Part shown: positions 37,129-46,864 of the stretch, in pieces
How the letters are laid out: the number at the start of each line of letters is the position of its first letter
Numbering within the stretch: position 1 is the first letter of the stretch
Origin: Terriglobales bacterium
GTDB lineage: Bacteria > Acidobacteriota > Terriglobia > Terriglobales > Acidobacteriaceae
Direction: 5' to 3'
NCBI GenBank assembly: GCA_035487355.1
Contig: DATHMF010000047.1
Span: 1-63,262, forward strand
Length of the DNA stretch: 63,262 nt
Made by a program: the position numbers and the translations under genes
The notes under the pieces: model-generated
Seen by the model: only the letters and a program-made list of their open reading frames with translations
What the model was told of the DNA's origin: nothing
The model's database searches: none

Positions 37129-38583
37129 ATGTCCTCATCAGCATCTTCATCTACGGTGCCTGTGCCGGCGGCCGCGAAGCACCCGGTCTGGGTTGGACCG
37201 CTGCTCGGCCTTTTGGCGGGCGCGCTGGGCGGAGCGCTAGAGAGCAGACTATTAGAGAGTTCACTAGCGAACGGCATCTTGCTTGGCATGGCCTTCGGGC
37301 TCGTCTTCAGCCTCTTGTTCGCAAAACGAGCTACTACACCAGGAGCGGGCTTGGTTTGGGGTCTGGGCTTCGCTTTTCTTCTTTGGTTCGCGGTCCCCGC
37401 TGGAATTCGTCCCTTGCTGACCGGCTCTGCCCACTCCATGGGCATGTTGAGCAATGCTCAGGAGCGATTTCCTCAACTGGTTGCTTATCTGGTATGCCTG
37501 GGCATGCCTGTGGGCGTGGTCCTGGGAATTCGTGGCGGCCTGCGCCCGCACCCAGGCCAGCCGCGATTTCGTTGGGGCCGGGCGATCGTCGCCGGCGGGC
37601 TTGCTGGAACAATCGCTGGATTGGTTTTCAGCCGCTGGATGTATGCAGGTGAATTTTTCCCTCTTCTCGGCGGCTTTCCGGAGTTCGAGTCTCAGGCCAC
37701 ATCCGTAACTTTGCATTTCCTGGTCGCGCTGCTCATCGGCGCGATCTTTGGGATCCTCTTCCAGCGGGACATCCGCGGCTATGGCTCCAGTATGGGCTGG
37801 GGCCTGGGATTTGGAATCTTCTGGTGGTTTCTCGGCCCGCTTACGATTTTCCCGCTCAGCGTCGGCGCGCCGGTTGATTGGTCGGCAGAACAAGGCAGCG
37901 CGTTATTCGGTTCACTTGTCGGCCACATTATTTATGGATTGATCCTGGGCACAGTGTACGCGTTCCTAGACCGGATATGGGTAAGGTTGTTCATCCAATC
38001 TGATCCCCTCAATCGAGAACCGGAAGGACTCGGCCTCCATTTTCTGCGTTCCGTAGAATGGGGCGCCCTGGCGGGGTTGGTTGGTGGCTTGGTGTCGGGT
38101 CCAGTGATGTCGGCGACCGGCATATTGCCGAAAATTGCTGGTCTTGACAGCAACTTCGGTGGTGTACGTGGTCTGGCGATCCACCTGATTGTCAGTGTAT
38201 TGATCGGTATGACCTATGGTCTTTTATTTCGCAACGAGGCCCCAAGTCTCGGGCTCGGTATCCCTTGGGGATTTTTGTTTGGCCTGATCTGGTGGTATGT
38301 CGGTCCCCTGACGCTGCTGCCTCTGCTTCTCACTGGTGTCTGTGACTGGAGGGCGAGTGCGGCATCGGCACTGCTCCCTTCGCTTATCGGGCACTTGATC
38401 TATGGCGGGGCCACGGCATTTATCTTCCTCTTGCTCGAGCAGCGGTATAAACGATGGCTGCTTCTCGACCCGCGAATTGCAGCCCGCGAATCGCGGCGCA
38501 TTCGTCCGGTGGGGACGCCGGCCCCAGCTTTGTGGTTTTTCGTGCTGGGGCTGGGAGTGCTGTTGCCAATTCTGCTTGGCTAA
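37129..38583 (+). CDS. polytopic membrane protein built of internal repeats
   Basis: The 484-residue membrane protein has about a dozen TM helices arranged as three repeats of roughly 150 residues. Each has a G..WGLGF..WW..GPLT..PL pattern followed by a ..A..LVGH.IYG..LG helix (for example GWGLGFGIFWWFLGPLTIFP, and SLIGHLIYGGATAF). A related single unit is the N-terminal module of the upstream NDH-2-like protein. The ATG at 37129 follows TAGGAG; an open frame from 36901 lies inside the upstream gene and is rejected. The 11-base spacing and the shared module suggest the two proteins work together at the membrane. I do not recognise the family. Confidence 0.75.
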   Translation: MSSSASSSTVPVPAAAKHPVWVGPLLGLLAGALGGALESRLLESSLANGILLGMAFGLVFSLLFAKRATTPGAGLVWGLGFAFLLWFAVPAGIRPLLTGSAHSMGMLSNAQERFPQLVAYLVCLGMPVGVVLGIRGGLRPHPGQPRFRWGRAIVAGGLAGTIAGLVFSRWMYAGEFFPLLGGFPEFESQATSVTLHFLVALLIGAIFGILFQRDIRGYGSSMGWGLGFGIFWWFLGPLTIFPLSVGAPVDWSAEQGSALFGSLVGHIIYGLILGTVYAFLDRIWVRLFIQSDPLNREPEGLGLHFLRSVEWGALAGLVGGLVSGPVMSATGILPKIAGLDSNFGGVRGLAIHLIVSVLIGMTYGLLFRNEAPSLGLGIPWGFLFGLIWWYVGPLTLLPLLLTGVCDWRASAASALLPSLIGHLIYGGATAFIFLLLEQRYKRWLLLDPRIAARESRRIRPVGTPAPALWFFVLGLGVLLPILLG

Positions 38584-38869
38584 AGTAATCCATAACTTTT
38601 ATGTCGCTCACCCACTAGCAACCGCAGTCTTACTCTTTGCTCGCATGGATTTCTTCGTACCCATCACATTTGACCAGTTGAGTGCACTGCCTTGGGATAT
38701 GCGCTGCTGTTTGGCGGCGCGAGTGAGAGGAGGACGGCGGCTCTGCTGCGAGACCGAGGGGCCGTTGAGTAACATCCAACGGCAGATCGATGTAAACACT
38801 CGAGCTGCTCATGTCGCATTCGGCATAACAGCCAACCTTGATCTTTAGATCCTTTGGCCGGCAAGAGGG

Positions 38870-39877
38870 CTACAGACGTTGGCTCGACTTGCGTACCACG
38901 AGCTTGGGAGCAATCCAGATTTTCTTCGGTCGCACTGTGTTTTTCGATGCGATTTGCTCAAGGAGCAGTTCGGCAGACTGCCTTCCTATCTGGCGGGTTT
39001 CCTGATCGATTGTGGTGAGTGGTACCGTCAAAACATCGGAATAATGAACATTGCCTGCGCCCACCACCGCAATATCCCGCGGAATACCAAGGCCTGCGTC
39101 GAGAATTGCGTTCATTGCGCCGATGGCAACGGGATCATTGTAACAGAAGACGCCATCTGGAATGGGATTTTTTCGCAGCAGCTTCTGCATCGCTTTGTAT
39201 CCAGTGCTGTCTTCATAACCGGCTTCGACGACGTAACCCGAAGGTACTGTCAGTTTGTGTTTTTCCAGCGTGCGACGGTAACCCGCCAGCCGGGCCGCCG
39301 CGATGCCCAGTGCGGGGCCGCGCAGATGAGCAATCCGGCGGCAGCCCTGCGCTACTAAGTGGCTGGTCGCCAGTTTGCCGATCTCCTCGTGGTTGACGCC
39401 GACAAAGCTGGCCTGGACGCCGGCAATGGGCCGGTCAATCAAAACAAAAGGAATTTTCCGTTTTCGGATATTCTCGAACAGGTCTCGGTTCCCGGGGGAC
39501 TGGGCCGACGCGATAATCAATCCATCCACTTGCCGGGCCACCAGGGAATTTGCCTCATTTCTTTCCAATTCGGGATCCTCTTCAAAATACGAAATGATCA
39601 AATGATAGTCATGCGGACGGATTGTCTCAGCCACAGCTTTGGCAATTTCAGCAAAAAATGGGTGCGTGAAGTCTGGCAGCAGCAGCCCGATGGTGTAGGT
39701 GCGCCCCGTGGCCAAGCTGCGAGCAGTCCAGTTTGTCTGGTAGCCCAGTGCTTTTGCCCGCTGCAGTACCCGTTTCCGGGTGGCAGCGCTGATCGGGCCC
39801 TGATTGCGCAGGACCTTGGAAACTGTGACCACCGAAACTCTCAGGTCATTGGCGATGTCCTGCAAAGTGACTGGCAT
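38870..39877 (-). CDS. LacI-family transcriptional regulator
   Basis: The 335-residue regulator has the N-terminal LacI helix-turn-helix (TLQDIANDLRVSVVTVSKV) and hinge (ALGYQTNWTARSLATGRT). A periplasmic-binding-protein-like sugar-sensing domain follows (TIGLLLPDFTHPFFAEIAKA; VDGLIIASAQSP; GVNHEEIGKLATSHLVAQG; VPLTTIDQETRQIGRQSAELL). It lies downstream of the ROK kinase gene on the same strand. The likely operators are the duplicated elements at 41146-41226 and 48288-48368, which contain TAAGCG/CGCTTA half-sites. The effector is probably a sugar or sugar phosphate handled by the locus. Confidence 0.92.
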   Translation of the reverse strand: MPVTLQDIANDLRVSVVTVSKVLRNQGPISAATRKRVLQRAKALGYQTNWTARSLATGRTYTIGLLLPDFTHPFFAEIAKAVAETIRPHDYHLIISYFEEDPELERNEANSLVARQVDGLIIASAQSPGNRDLFENIRKRKIPFVLIDRPIAGVQASFVGVNHEEIGKLATSHLVAQGCRRIAHLRGPALGIAAARLAGYRRTLEKHKLTVPSGYVVEAGYEDSTGYKAMQKLLRKNPIPDGVFCYNDPVAIGAMNAILDAGLGIPRDIAVVGAGNVHYSDVLTVPLTTIDQETRQIGRQSAELLLEQIASKNTVRPKKIWIAPKLVVRKSSQRL

Positions 39878-40056
39878 AGCAGGGAGAATACCACAGGGAA
39901 ATTTGGGATAGGCACGAAGCCACGCTGAAGATAGAAGCGCTCAGGGCAGGCCCGCGCTTCAGCATGACAGACTTTGTTTTGCGCCCTGATGTCAACAAAA
40001 CCAGATGGTTTGATGAATCGGCTGCTCTATTTGCATTGAAGTAAAGATCGCGACGA
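39878..40056 (-). promoter_or_regulatory. lacI-ROK spacer with hairpin
   Basis: The spacer between the ROK gene and the LacI gene holds an inverted repeat at about 39934-39960 (GAAGCGC/GCGCTTC arms), which may be a transcription attenuator or a degenerate operator. The half-sites resemble the AAGCGCTT core seen in the two upstream elements. Confidence 0.4.
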
Positions 40057-41058
40057 CTATGACGTCGCCAAAGCCTGAGAAGAGAGCGCGGCGCCCCCGG
40101 CGATGCCGGCATCCGCCCCGTAACATGCGGGAAGCAGCGGGATCTCCTGACAGCGCGAATTGACACTGCAACCAGGGAGGCGATTGCGAATCTCGTCGAA
40201 GAACGGCCGCAACATGGTGGCTACACCGCCACCCACGATCATCACCTCCGGTTCCAACAGGTCCACGATGTTGCCGATCCACAGCGACAAGAACTCGATG
40301 GTCTCTTGCAGTACGTTGGCGGCCAGACCATCACCGGCGGCGTAAGCTTGGCCGACCATTTCACTGGTGACGGCGTCAATGTGCCCGTCAGCGAGGTCAA
40401 GAATGCTCGAGCCGCGGGCCGGCTCTGCAGCAAGTTTTGCGCGCGCTCTTTGGGCGATCGCGGGACCGGATGCGAGAACCTCGATGCAGCCCCGCTTGCC
40501 ACATCCGCAGCGAGGACCGCGGTAATCAATGCTGAGATGGCCACCTTCGGCGGCCGCGCCGGTGCGTCCGTGATAAATGCGGCCATCCAACACAATTCCG
40601 GTGCCAATGCCCGTGCCTATGCAGATATAAAAGACATTACGATAGCCACGGCCGGCACCCCATAAAGTCTCTGCCAGCGCCGCGGCGTTGGCGTCGTTAT
40701 CGAGCTTCACAGGGACCCGGTAGATCTGTGAGACTTCAGCCGCCAGCGGAAAATTCCGCCAACAGGGTAAATTGGGAGGATTAATCACGATGCCTGCATT
40801 CGGGTCCAGCGGGCCGGGGGAGCAGATCCCAATGCCGGAAATCAACCTGAGGGCCGTATCACTTGAAGTCTTGGCGGAGACTGAATCGATGGCAGAGATC
40901 ACCGCCGCCATGCCAGAGGCAGCTCCAGCCTGCGAAACCATCGGGATGCGGTTCTTATGCAGTATTTTTCCAGCGCGGTCAACCAACCCGGCAGCGATTT
41001 TCGTGCCACCAACATCCACACCGATGACAATGCTTTCTTGCGCTGCAGCCTGAAGCAC
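40057..41058 (-). CDS. ROK-family sugar kinase
   Basis: The 333-residue protein is a cytoplasmic ROK kinase, most likely acting on glucose or another hexose. ATP-binding motif VIGVDVGGTKIAAG is at the N-terminus, LDNDANAAALAE carries the catalytic-Asp region, GTGIGTGIVLDG is the phosphate loop, and GPRCGCGKRGCIEVLASG is the ROK zinc site. The GTG start follows AAGGA. Upstream lies the LacI-type operator element, and the LacI gene follows, so kinase and regulator probably form one operon. The presence of a sugar permease and a large glycosidase nearby supports a sugar-uptake role; the exact sugar is open. Confidence 0.88.
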   Translation of the reverse strand: MLQAAAQESIVIGVDVGGTKIAAGLVDRAGKILHKNRIPMVSQAGAASGMAAVISAIDSVSAKTSSDTALRLISGIGICSPGPLDPNAGIVINPPNLPCWRNFPLAAEVSQIYRVPVKLDNDANAAALAETLWGAGRGYRNVFYICIGTGIGTGIVLDGRIYHGRTGAAAEGGHLSIDYRGPRCGCGKRGCIEVLASGPAIAQRARAKLAAEPARGSSILDLADGHIDAVTSEMVGQAYAAGDGLAANVLQETIEFLSLWIGNIVDLLEPEVMIVGGGVATMLRPFFDEIRNRLPGCSVNSRCQEIPLLPACYGADAGIAGGAALSSQALATS

Positions 41059-41461
41059 AACGTTCCTTATCCGGACCCGAGTCCAACTACCCCACTATTT
41101 TTGCTGTTTATCATAGCATCGCCCGCATGATTATGCGGGTTTTAGATAAGCGATTATCTATGCTTAAAAAGCGCTTACTTTTACCTTGACAGCTCTTTCA
41201 GAACCATAGTAGCCTTCGCTTCCACACGGGCGCAACACATGCTTAATTATGGTGACGGGTGCAATTCCGCGCGGAGGCGTTCAACGTTTTTAACCATCCC
41301 CGGTTCAGCGTCGCCCAATCCTTACCCGGCAACCTCCAGTTCGGGCTCAAGCTTACTTTCCAGGAGGTGTCTCAGACGGCGAAGGCGGGTAGGGACTTGA
41401 GTTAAACTTTCAGACGCGAGAGCTCCTGCCGAACCCTTAGGAAAGCGAAGGACCTGTAGAA
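41059..41461. other. divergent intergenic region, ROK / ApbE
   Basis: The 403-base region carries the operator-like element described separately (41146-41226). The remainder up to the ApbE GTG start shows no further gene that I can support. The ApbE start is preceded by GAAGGACC. Confidence 0.5.
41146..41226 (-). promoter_or_regulatory. duplicated LacI-type operator/promoter element, copy A
   Basis: The segment aligns without gaps to 48288-48368 over about 81 bases with roughly four-fifths identity. It begins with TAAGCGATTATCTAT and AAAAAGCGCTTACTTTTA. Two LacI-like palindromic sites (TAAGCGATTA centred at 41151/41152 and AAGCGCTT centred at 41172/41173) are 21 bases apart, two helical turns. 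It lies upstream of the ROK kinase, as copy B lies upstream of the permease. The LacI regulator at 38870 is the obvious candidate ligand. Confidence 0.7.
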
Positions 41462-42463
41462 GTGAAATCTCCCGATGAGTTATTTGTTCAGTCGCGAAAC
41501 GCAATGGGGACAGTGTTTACGATTTACCTTTATGCGCACGACGGGGAACTGGCGGGAGTTTTATTTGAATCGGCTTTTGAAGAGATCGAACGCCTGGAAG
41601 AGGCGTTGAGCAATTACCGGGCAACGAGCGAACTCTCGCGCATCAACCGTCTTGCAGCACGCCAGGCGGTCACGACGGATCCTGAGGTCTTCGCGTTGCT
41701 CCAGACGTCAGTAGCTTACAGCCAGCGAAGCGCTGGAGCATTTGACGTGACCGTCGGACCGCTGATGCGGGCGTGGGGATTTTTTCGCGGCGGGGGCCGC
41801 TATCCCGCGGACGCGGAACTCCGGCACGCGCGAGAGAGCGTGGGTTCGGAGAAGGTAAATCTTGACCCGGCAACACGCACCGTGCACTTTGCCGCTCCCG
41901 GTGTGGAGCTCGACCTGGGCGCCATCGGAAAGGGCTACGCCGTAGACCGTGCGGTGAAGGTTTTGCGCGAAGCTGGCGTGAAAGCGGCATTGGTCGATGC
42001 AGGATCCAGCACACTTTATGCCATGAATGCTCCGCCAGGGAAGAGTGCCTGGACCGTGCATGTACCCAGGCCGGGAGATCGTTCCCAAACAGTTTCGACT
42101 GTAGCGCTGCGCAATGAGGCGCTCTCCACCTCGGGGAATTATGAAAAGTTCTTTCAGCTTAACGGACGTAGGTATTGTCACGTCATGGACCCGCGCGCCG
42201 GAGTGCCCGTGCAAGGTGTTCTGCAAGCTACGCTGATAGCTCCAGATAGCACAACCACCGATGCTCTCTCGAACGCCATGTTCGTGATGGGGCCCGAGGC
42301 AGGAAGTAAATTGCTTGCGACCGTATCAGCTGCGCGGGGGCTGTGGATTTTGGGTGAACCGGAATCGCAGCGATTGGTGCAATGGCAGTGGCAGGATTGC
42401 GGCGGCGATGTGCAGACGCTGGTTACCAAACGAGAGAAGGGAAAGGAGCAAATAGCAAGATGA
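41462..42463 (+). CDS. apbE: ApbE-type FAD:protein FMN transferase
   Basis: The 333-residue protein attaches FMN to threonine residues of flavoproteins in ApbE families. Seen: RNAMGTVFTIYLYAHD, the SYSQRS.GAFDVTVGPLMRAWGF region (AYSQRSAGAFDVTVGPL here), VELDLGAIGKGYAVDRA, ALVDAGSSTLYAM, and CHVMDPRAGVPV with the metal-binding Asp. No lipoprotein signal is visible, and the GTG at 41462 may be an internal start. It overlaps the following oxidoreductase gene by ATGA. No obvious flavinylation target (NqrC/RnfG-like) is present in the window. Confidence 0.87.
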   Translation: MKSPDELFVQSRNAMGTVFTIYLYAHDGELAGVLFESAFEEIERLEEALSNYRATSELSRINRLAARQAVTTDPEVFALLQTSVAYSQRSAGAFDVTVGPLMRAWGFFRGGGRYPADAELRHARESVGSEKVNLDPATRTVHFAAPGVELDLGAIGKGYAVDRAVKVLREAGVKAALVDAGSSTLYAMNAPPGKSAWTVHVPRPGDRSQTVSTVALRNEALSTSGNYEKFFQLNGRRYCHVMDPRAGVPVQGVLQATLIAPDSTTTDALSNAMFVMGPEAGSKLLATVSAARGLWILGEPESQRLVQWQWQDCGGDVQTLVTKREKGKEQIAR

Positions 42464-43689
42464 ACAGACGCGAATTTATTGGCCGCGCGGCAGCGGCGGG
42501 CGGTGCTCTGTTGTTGGTAGAAAACGGGGAATCGCGGCCTAAGGCGCCCTCCGACCAGATCAATCTCGGCATTATTGGCCCTGGAAGCCGTGGCCAGCAG
42601 TTGATGCGCACATTCCTGCGCGTTCCCGGGGTCCGCTTTGCCGGACTCTGCGATGTGTATGAACCTCGTTTCGCTGCTGCACGTGAAATCACAAAAGAAA
42701 ACACGCCGATTTATCACGATTACCGCGAGCTGCTAGCGGCGCGTGACCTTGATGCTGTAATCGTCTCCACTCCGCTTTCGCTTCATTCTCAGCATGAGAT
42801 CGCAGCGCTCGAAAGCGGGAGGCATGTCTACGGTGAAAAGAGTCTGGCGTTTACCGTCGAGGAGTGCTACAGCATCGTCGATGCGGTGAAGCGCACCGGG
42901 AAACACTTCCAGGTGGGCCTGCAATATCACTATGCGCCCTGGTATCGCGAGACCCTGCGCCGCATTCAGGCGGGAAAAATCGGGCGGGTCACGCAGGTCT
43001 ATGCCTACTGGCATCGAAACAACAATTGGCGGCGTCCTGTTCCCAATGGCAGTGACAAGAAGTTGGAACGCTTGATCAACTGGCGGCTTTACAAGGAGTA
43101 CTCCGGCGGGCTGGTCGCCGAGCTGGGCTCGCATCACATCAATTTCGCTAACGAAGTTTTTGGCAGTATGCCCGAGTTGGTTGTGGGTAGCGGTGGAATT
43201 GATTTCTGGAAGGATGGGCGCGAGACCCAGGACAACGTACAAGTTACGTATCGCTATCCCTCAGGGCAGACATTAGTCTTTTCAGCGATCACCACCAACC
43301 AGCTTGACGGCGCCCAGGTGCGCGTCTACGGCACCGACGGCAGCGCTGTGCTCACAGAGTCGGACGCGATCTTTTATTATGAGCCCAAGCGACCGCAGTC
43401 CGCGGTCGCTCAACAGACCATCGTGGAGCACGGGATTGTCACCGGCGCAAGCTATCGTTCAGAGATGCCGTATCGCGGTCCTGGCGAAACTGTCTCTGTG
43501 CCGAAAGACAAACAGGGCAGTCCGGACTATGTTGCCTGTGCTTCCTTTATAGATAGCATTCGCAGGAATCAACGCCCAGAAGCAGACGAACAGGTAGCGT
43601 TGGCTGCCGGCATGGCGGTCGCGCTCGGCAATCAGGCGATTGATCATGGCAAGCGCATCGTATTTTCTGAACACTCCCGTCAGACATAA
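42460..43689 (+). CDS. Gfo/Idh/MocA-family oxidoreductase, Tat-exported
   Basis: The 409-residue protein begins with a twin-arginine signal (MNRREFIGRAAAAGGALLL). An NAD(P)-binding Rossmann domain follows (NLGIIGPGSRGQQLM; AGLCDVY; DAVIVSTPLSLHSQHEI) and then the C-terminal GFO_IDH_MocA domain with the conserved GEKSLAFTVEE lysine region and ELGSHHINFANEVFG. Exported family members often carry a tightly bound cofactor and modify sugars in glycan degradation. Its ATG overlaps the ApbE stop, so coupling is certain at the sequence level. The substrate is unknown. Confidence 0.87.
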   Translation: MNRREFIGRAAAAGGALLLVENGESRPKAPSDQINLGIIGPGSRGQQLMRTFLRVPGVRFAGLCDVYEPRFAAAREITKENTPIYHDYRELLAARDLDAVIVSTPLSLHSQHEIAALESGRHVYGEKSLAFTVEECYSIVDAVKRTGKHFQVGLQYHYAPWYRETLRRIQAGKIGRVTQVYAYWHRNNNWRRPVPNGSDKKLERLINWRLYKEYSGGLVAELGSHHINFANEVFGSMPELVVGSGGIDFWKDGRETQDNVQVTYRYPSGQTLVFSAITTNQLDGAQVRVYGTDGSAVLTESDAIFYYEPKRPQSAVAQQTIVEHGIVTGASYRSEMPYRGPGETVSVPKDKQGSPDYVACASFIDSIRRNQRPEADEQVALAAGMAVALGNQAIDHGKRIVFSEHSRQT

Positions 43690-43769
43690 ATGGCGTTTTC
43701 TGATTCAGCAGCGTGAATGCTTGGCCGAGCTTCGCTGCACGCAGCCACCTGAGGAGGGGTGGGATACGA

Positions 43770-46700
43770 ATGAGCAAAACGCTAATCTCTACAGTCTGCA
43801 TAACCATATTATTTGCGGGGACTGCGGCGCTTGTAGCCGAACCGCCATCATCTGTCGTTGTGTTTAGCGAGGCGGGATTTCCTGCTGCAGATTCGGCTAG
43901 TCCCTCTCCGGAGCAGTTGGAGAAAATACTGCCCGCAGCCCGCCTGGTCTCCGGGGAACAACTTGGAACACTGCTTGATACCACTACGACCCGGTTGCTC
44001 GTGCTTCCTTACGGCTCCGCATTCCCTGAGAAAGCTTGGCCTGAGATTTACCGATTTCTCCATCGCGGTGGAAACCTTCTGGTGCTGGGTGGGAGGCCTT
44101 TTACGCGATCGGCCTATCGTGATGCCGCCGGCTGGAAGCTTCGAGACTACAGCGTAAGATTCACACGCCCACTCATGATTGATCAGTATCAGGTGACACC
44201 GGGCTCGGAAGAGTTGGAATTCCAGACTAATCCCGATGTAACCCTGCAACTGCCGCGTTTTGCCTGGAAGCGAGCATTCAGCCCAGTCATTCGCCTCAGC
44301 ATGGTTGATCTCTACAAGCGGGGAGGGTCGGCCGGCGCGATTGATGCTCGTCTGGACGCACTTGCGTGGGGCGTCAAGGATCATCGCAAGTTGGCCGCTC
44401 CCGCTCTCCAGATTGATCACCTGAGAAACGGATTTGACGGCGGGCGATGGATCTTTTTGAATGCCGAGTTGACGCCGGAATTCTACAGCAGCGCGCAAGC
44501 GCCAGACCTGATTCGGGCCCTGGCGGAAGTGGCCATGCAAGGCAGCCAGGAATTCACCGTGCGGCCGGTGCTGCCACTCTATTTGCACGGCGAACCGGTA
44601 GAGTTAGAAGTTTTGTGGCACTCAGCCGAGCCGCCTCTGGGGCCGCTGACCGTCAAGATCGCCACATTCCCCGAGCAACAACCGTCGAGCCGCTCCCTGG
44701 CAACAATCACTCTCCCTTCTTCGCAGCCGCTCGTTCTGCCCGCGCCGAATGACAAGGGGCTTTGGATCATAGAGGCGCAATTGCTCGATGGCGACAAGGT
44801 TCGAGCTATCTATCATTCCGGCTTCTGGATAAGGGACGAAGCCTATCTGCGTTCTGGTCCGCGCCTGACGGTAAATCGGGATTTCTTTGAACTCGACGGC
44901 CATCCCCTGGCCGTTGTCGGAACCACCTACATGTCCAGCGAAGTTCAGCGCCTGTATTTTGAGCATCCCAATGTTTACGTATGGGACCGCGACCTTGCCC
45001 AAATCCACGAGGCCGGTCTGAACATGATCCGCACCGGTTGGTGGACAGGCTGGGACAAGTTCTGCGACGAAAACGGCGAGCCCTATGAGCGAACCCTGCG
45101 CACGGTTGAAGCCTACCTGATGACTGCCCGCAAAAATGGATTACCCGTGCAATTTAATTTTTTTGCGTTCCTGCCCGAGGTTCTAGGGGGTGTCAATCCA
45201 TATCTGGATCCGGAAGCGGTGCGTAAGCAACAGACGCTCATTGCGTCCGTGGTTGGGCGTTTCCACGATGTCCCCTCGCTTGCCTGGGACTTCATCAACG
45301 AGCCCAGCATTTCTCAATATGTGTGGAAGATGCGCCCCAACGGCGATCCCATTGAACTCCGGAAATGGAACGATTGGCTAAGCAAGCGTTATCCCGATCG
45401 AGCTGCGTTAGCCGCGGCGTGGAATCTGCCTGCCAGCGAGGTCACCGGAGCCGTGTCCCTCCCCGAAGAAATCGAATTCACGCCACGTGGCATGTACGTG
45501 GGCCACAACTCGCTCAAGGTTTACGACTTCTTTCTCTTCGCACAAGACACGTTCTCGGATTGGGTCCAGAGCATGCGCAGCACGGTTCGCAGCACCGGGT
45601 CCCGACAATTGATTACCGTCGGCCAGGATGAAGGCGGTATTCAAGACCGGCTTTCGCCGGCTTTTTGGGGAGAGTTCGTTGACTTCACCACCAACCACTC
45701 CTGGTGGCAAAACGATTTCGTGTTGTGGGATTCGCTCCTGGCGAAGCAGCCGGGCCAACCGCTGCTGATCCAGGAGACCGGCCTGCAGCGAGAGCTGAAC
45801 CTCGATGAAACTGCGCGCCGCACGCCAGAGAGTGAGGCAGCGCTCCTGGAACGCAAGGTTGCCATTTCCTTCATTCAGGGATCTGGAGCGGTCGAGTGGC
45901 TCTGGAACACAAACTCCTACATGACCGAAGGCAACGAGACACCGATCGGCGCGATTCGTACCGACGCCACTGAAAAACCGGAAGCCACCGTCATGCGCAA
46001 CTTTGCCGGGTTTGCAAAGTCTCTTCATGAGCATCTGCGGAACCCTCAACAATATTCCATCGCGATCATTACCTCGCAAGCCTCCCAGTTTTCCGTGGAG
46101 GCGGATCTGCAGTTAGAGGCGCAACGGAAGGTGGTTCGAGCACTGGCTTATTACAGCCGGTTGGCTCCCTATGCTATTGCCGAAAATCAGATTGAAAAAC
46201 TTGGATCGCCCAAACTGGCTATTCTGCCTTCACCGCAAGCCTTGACCGAGACCGCCTGGCGTTCGCTGTTGAAGTATGTGACCGAAGGCGGGAATTTGCT
46301 GGTTACCGGACCGGTTGATCGCGACGAGCACTGGCATTCCACAATGCGAGCTGCGGAACTGAAGCTGGACGCGCAAACCGAACCGCTCACCTGGCATAGT
46401 GCAGCGCTCCGCTTGAATGATCGCACGCTTCCCCTTTCCTTCGATCAGCAAAAACAGAATCTGCTGGATGCACTGCGATTTAATGATGGGTCGACGTTCA
46501 AGGAGGTCCCCTATGGGAAAGGGCGCATCTTCTGGGCCGCGTATCCAGTGGAACTGTCGGAGGGATCGCAGGCTGCCGCAGACCTTTACACCTACGTCTC
46601 CGCGCGCCTTGGCATAAGACCGATGTTTGAGCTGCAGTCAGCACTCCCATCCGGTGTGTTGGTTTATCCCGTGGCGCTCGAAGATTCCATCCTCTACGTG

Positions 46701-46850
46701 ATGACCTCCGAGAATGCGGACGATACGAAACTCGATCTTCGCGACAACCTCACCGGCGTGCGGCTGACATTCCAACTCCCGGCTCAGCACGCAGCACTTG
46801 CTTTAATCGGAAAGCACGAAAAAGCTATTCTCGCCAAATATGGCTTCTAG
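43770..46850 (+). CDS. large secreted clan-A glycoside hydrolase
   Basis: The 1026-residue protein starts with a signal peptide (MSKTLISTVCITILFAGTAAL). It has an N-terminal segment of about 290 residues, a beta-sandwich region and a (beta/alpha)8 barrel typical of clan GH-A (GH42/GH5-like). The acid/base glutamate is probably Glu511 in WDFINEPSIS, and the nucleophile Glu669 in LLIQETGLQ. A glutamine-amidotransferase-like (trimerisation-type) domain and a C-terminal small beta domain follow, resembling GH42 beta-galactosidase layouts. The longer frame from 43713 adds 19 unlikely residues. In context it would release sugars for the permease/ROK system. The substrate is unassigned. Confidence 0.8.
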   Translation: MSKTLISTVCITILFAGTAALVAEPPSSVVVFSEAGFPAADSASPSPEQLEKILPAARLVSGEQLGTLLDTTTTRLLVLPYGSAFPEKAWPEIYRFLHRGGNLLVLGGRPFTRSAYRDAAGWKLRDYSVRFTRPLMIDQYQVTPGSEELEFQTNPDVTLQLPRFAWKRAFSPVIRLSMVDLYKRGGSAGAIDARLDALAWGVKDHRKLAAPALQIDHLRNGFDGGRWIFLNAELTPEFYSSAQAPDLIRALAEVAMQGSQEFTVRPVLPLYLHGEPVELEVLWHSAEPPLGPLTVKIATFPEQQPSSRSLATITLPSSQPLVLPAPNDKGLWIIEAQLLDGDKVRAIYHSGFWIRDEAYLRSGPRLTVNRDFFELDGHPLAVVGTTYMSSEVQRLYFEHPNVYVWDRDLAQIHEAGLNMIRTGWWTGWDKFCDENGEPYERTLRTVEAYLMTARKNGLPVQFNFFAFLPEVLGGVNPYLDPEAVRKQQTLIASVVGRFHDVPSLAWDFINEPSISQYVWKMRPNGDPIELRKWNDWLSKRYPDRAALAAAWNLPASEVTGAVSLPEEIEFTPRGMYVGHNSLKVYDFFLFAQDTFSDWVQSMRSTVRSTGSRQLITVGQDEGGIQDRLSPAFWGEFVDFTTNHSWWQNDFVLWDSLLAKQPGQPLLIQETGLQRELNLDETARRTPESEAALLERKVAISFIQGSGAVEWLWNTNSYMTEGNETPIGAIRTDATEKPEATVMRNFAGFAKSLHEHLRNPQQYSIAIITSQASQFSVEADLQLEAQRKVVRALAYYSRLAPYAIAENQIEKLGSPKLAILPSPQALTETAWRSLLKYVTEGGNLLVTGPVDRDEHWHSTMRAAELKLDAQTEPLTWHSAALRLNDRTLPLSFDQQKQNLLDALRFNDGSTFKEVPYGKGRIFWAAYPVELSEGSQAAADLYTYVSARLGIRPMFELQSALPSGVLVYPVALEDSILYVMTSENADDTKLDLRDNLTGVRLTFQLPAQHAALALIGKHEKAILAKYGF

Positions 46851-46864
46851 TATGGATATGGCCG

